From NCBI GenBank assembly GCA_047630355.1, contig JBLHXN010000155.1, positions 1 through 7,409 of the forward strand: 7,409 bases of DNA. Reading direction: 5' to 3'. This document shows, one piece after another, positions 6,653-7,409 of this stretch. A program made the translations under genes and the position numbers. This DNA comes from JANQUM01 sp047630355. GTDB lineage: Bacteria > Bacteroidota > Bacteroidia > Cytophagales > Spirosomataceae. How positions within the stretch are numbered: position 1 is the first letter of the stretch; every line of letters starts with the position of its first letter. A model generated the notes under the pieces. It worked only from the letters and a program-made list of their open reading frames with translations. It made no database searches and was not told the DNA's origin.

Positions 6653-6670
6653 TCCCGATAGCTATCGGGA
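6653..6670. repeat. Perfect 18-bp palindrome between the DivIC and phosphatase genes
   Basis: TCCCGATAGCTATCGGGA is identical to its own reverse complement at all 18 positions; the symmetry ends at 6652/6671. It starts 38 bases after the DivIC stop and ends 18 bases before the phosphatase ATG. No T tract follows on the plus strand (ACGTTTCTCC) and there is no loop, so it is not a standard terminator. An operator, a cruciform or a dispersed genomic repeat are possible; from memory, CCGATAGCTATCGG-type palindromes recur between genes in several Bacteroidota, which I cannot verify here. Confidence 0.8.
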
Positions 6671-6688
6671 CGTTTCTCCGAAAATATT

Positions 6689-7216
6689 ATGGTAAAAATA
6701 CTATTCGTCTGTTTAGGAAATATTTGTCGCTCACCAATGGCAGAAGCAATTTTTAAGCAATTGGTGAACGAACGAAGACTTTCTGGTCAAATCTCGACTG
6801 CTTCATCAGGAATAAAAGGCTGGCACTTTGGTAAATCCCCCGATCGCAGAACGATTGAAGTATTGGCGGAACACGAAATTGAAACTACTCACGTTGGACA
6901 GAAGTTGAGTGTCGAAGATTTGACGGAATATAACCACATTGCTGTCATGGACGAAGCCAATTTTGAAGCCGTTTATAATTTCTATTACGAAAATATAAAA
7001 GCCACGCCTCCCGCCCGCAAGCTATTTTTAATTCGCGATTTTGACCCGGAAGTTCGGGGCGTGCAGGAAGTGCAGGATCCTTATTACGAAGACAAAAAGG
7101 TTTTCAGAAAAGTATTTGACACGCTAAAGAGAAGCTGTAACGGTTTACTTGATTATCTAATCGAAGAACACGGCTTGAAGCCCGAAGAAGCCACTACAGA
7201 TGAACATTCCGAATGA
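6689..7216 (+). CDS. Low-molecular-weight protein tyrosine phosphatase
   Basis: A 175-residue cytosolic phosphatase of the LMW-PTP family, which removes phosphate from tyrosine residues through a cysteinyl-phosphate intermediate. The P-loop C(X)5R-S is present at the very N-terminus: C8-LGNIC-R14-S15 in VCLGNICRSPMAEAIF, with a second conserved cysteine at 13. The general acid lies in the DPYYED motif (D130-P131, Tyr132 and Tyr133). SSGIKGWHFGKSPDRRTIEVL at about 39-59 is the usual segment following strand 2, and VMDEANF at 86-92 is the conserved VMD.xN region. About 15 residues at the C-terminus (KPEEATTDEHSE) are an acidic tail beyond the normal core. Bacterial members often act on tyrosine kinases controlling polysaccharide export; nothing next to this gene confirms that here. 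It lies 73 bp after the DivIC gene on the same strand, with an 18-bp palindrome in the gap. Confidence 0.92.
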   Translation: MVKILFVCLGNICRSPMAEAIFKQLVNERRLSGQISTASSGIKGWHFGKSPDRRTIEVLAEHEIETTHVGQKLSVEDLTEYNHIAVMDEANFEAVYNFYYENIKATPPARKLFLIRDFDPEVRGVQEVQDPYYEDKKVFRKVFDTLKRSCNGLLDYLIEEHGLKPEEATTDEHSE

Positions 7217-7288
7217 ACTTCGTAAAGTACAAACCACGCAGCAACGACTGAACGTTTCTCATTAGAAAACTAATCTTGCTTTAAAGGT

Positions 7289-7307
7289 AACTACACAGGT
7301 TGTAGTT
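7289..7307 (+). other. Stem-loop downstream of the phosphatase gene
   Basis: AACTACA (7289-7295) pairs with TGTAGTT (7301-7307) around a five-base loop, 72 bases after the phosphatase stop. The stem is A+T-rich and no long T tract follows, so alone it is a poor terminator; with the stronger hairpin at 7328 it forms a tandem pair in the 3' region. Confidence 0.35.
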
Positions 7308-7327
7308 TATTGATTTGGTTTAGACAT

Positions 7328-7350
7328 GGGAGTAATTCTACTCCCCTTTT
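7328..7350 (+). terminator. Probable rho-independent terminator after the phosphatase gene
   Basis: GGGAGTA (7328-7334) pairs with TACTCCC (7339-7345) around a four-base ATTC loop, followed by CTTTT. It is a compact, G+C-containing stem with a short T tract, 111 bases past the phosphatase stop codon. The rest of 7217-7409 shows no convincing gene on either strand. Confidence 0.6.
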
Positions 7351-7409
7351 AAGTAGAGTATCCATTACGGACCTGATAACGCAAAAAGCATTTTGACCAG
7401 ATTTGAATT

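Noticed and set aside
2331..7216. A new defence or signalling system made of methyltransferase, nuclease, DivIC and phosphatase
   Set aside because: Nuclease next to methyltransferase suggests restriction at first sight, but the methyltransferase lacks DNA-methylase hallmarks such as a (D/N)PP(Y/F) motif, the nuclease is a standard repair-type AddB-like protein, and the genes are separated by gaps with their own promoter-like sites and hairpins. They look like unrelated housekeeping neighbours.

Overview
The window reads as ordinary chromosome of a member of the Bacteroidota, most likely from the Cytophagales or a related order. This is inferred from four things: the protein families (a Bacteroidota-type AddB-like PD-(D/E)XK nuclease, a DivIC/FtsB homologue, a secreted fibre-like repeat protein with a signal peptide ending in FGQ), the TAnnTTTG-type -7 promoter elements, the lack of Shine-Dalgarno sequences, and the moderate A+T content.

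Left part (1-2228, minus strand) is accessory and damaged. Positions 1-696 hold the N-terminal 232 codons of a secreted, repeat-containing protein that runs off the window. Its 61-residue repeat (183 bp period) is nearly identical at DNA level. Next comes a full-length but dead ISAs1-family insertion sequence (794-2011) with perfect 19-bp terminal inverted repeats. Its transposase can be followed end to end only by reading three frames and passing two in-frame stops. On its right side the IS cuts off a small membrane-anchored protein gene (2012-2228), which itself has a probable frameshift near its start. No target-site duplication and no 3' part of that gene are visible on the other side of the IS, so DNA was probably lost or rearranged here.

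Right part (2331-7216, plus strand) is intact and gene-dense: a class I SAM-dependent methyltransferase, a 966-residue AddB-like inactivated-helicase/nuclease with a four-cysteine iron-sulfur motif, a DivIC/FtsB septum protein, and a low-molecular-weight protein tyrosine phosphatase. They are co-directional but separated by 73-149 bp gaps containing hairpins and promoter-like sites, so they look like separate or loosely linked transcription units rather than one tight operon. A terminator-like hairpin lies at 7328-7350.

I found no CRISPR array, tRNA, rRNA, phage module or recognisable defence island, and no convincing new multi-gene system. The most informative points are the reconstructed decayed IS with its mismatched flanks, the nearly identical in-gene repeats, the -7 box placed five bases before the methyltransferase ATG, and an 18-bp perfect palindrome before the phosphatase gene.
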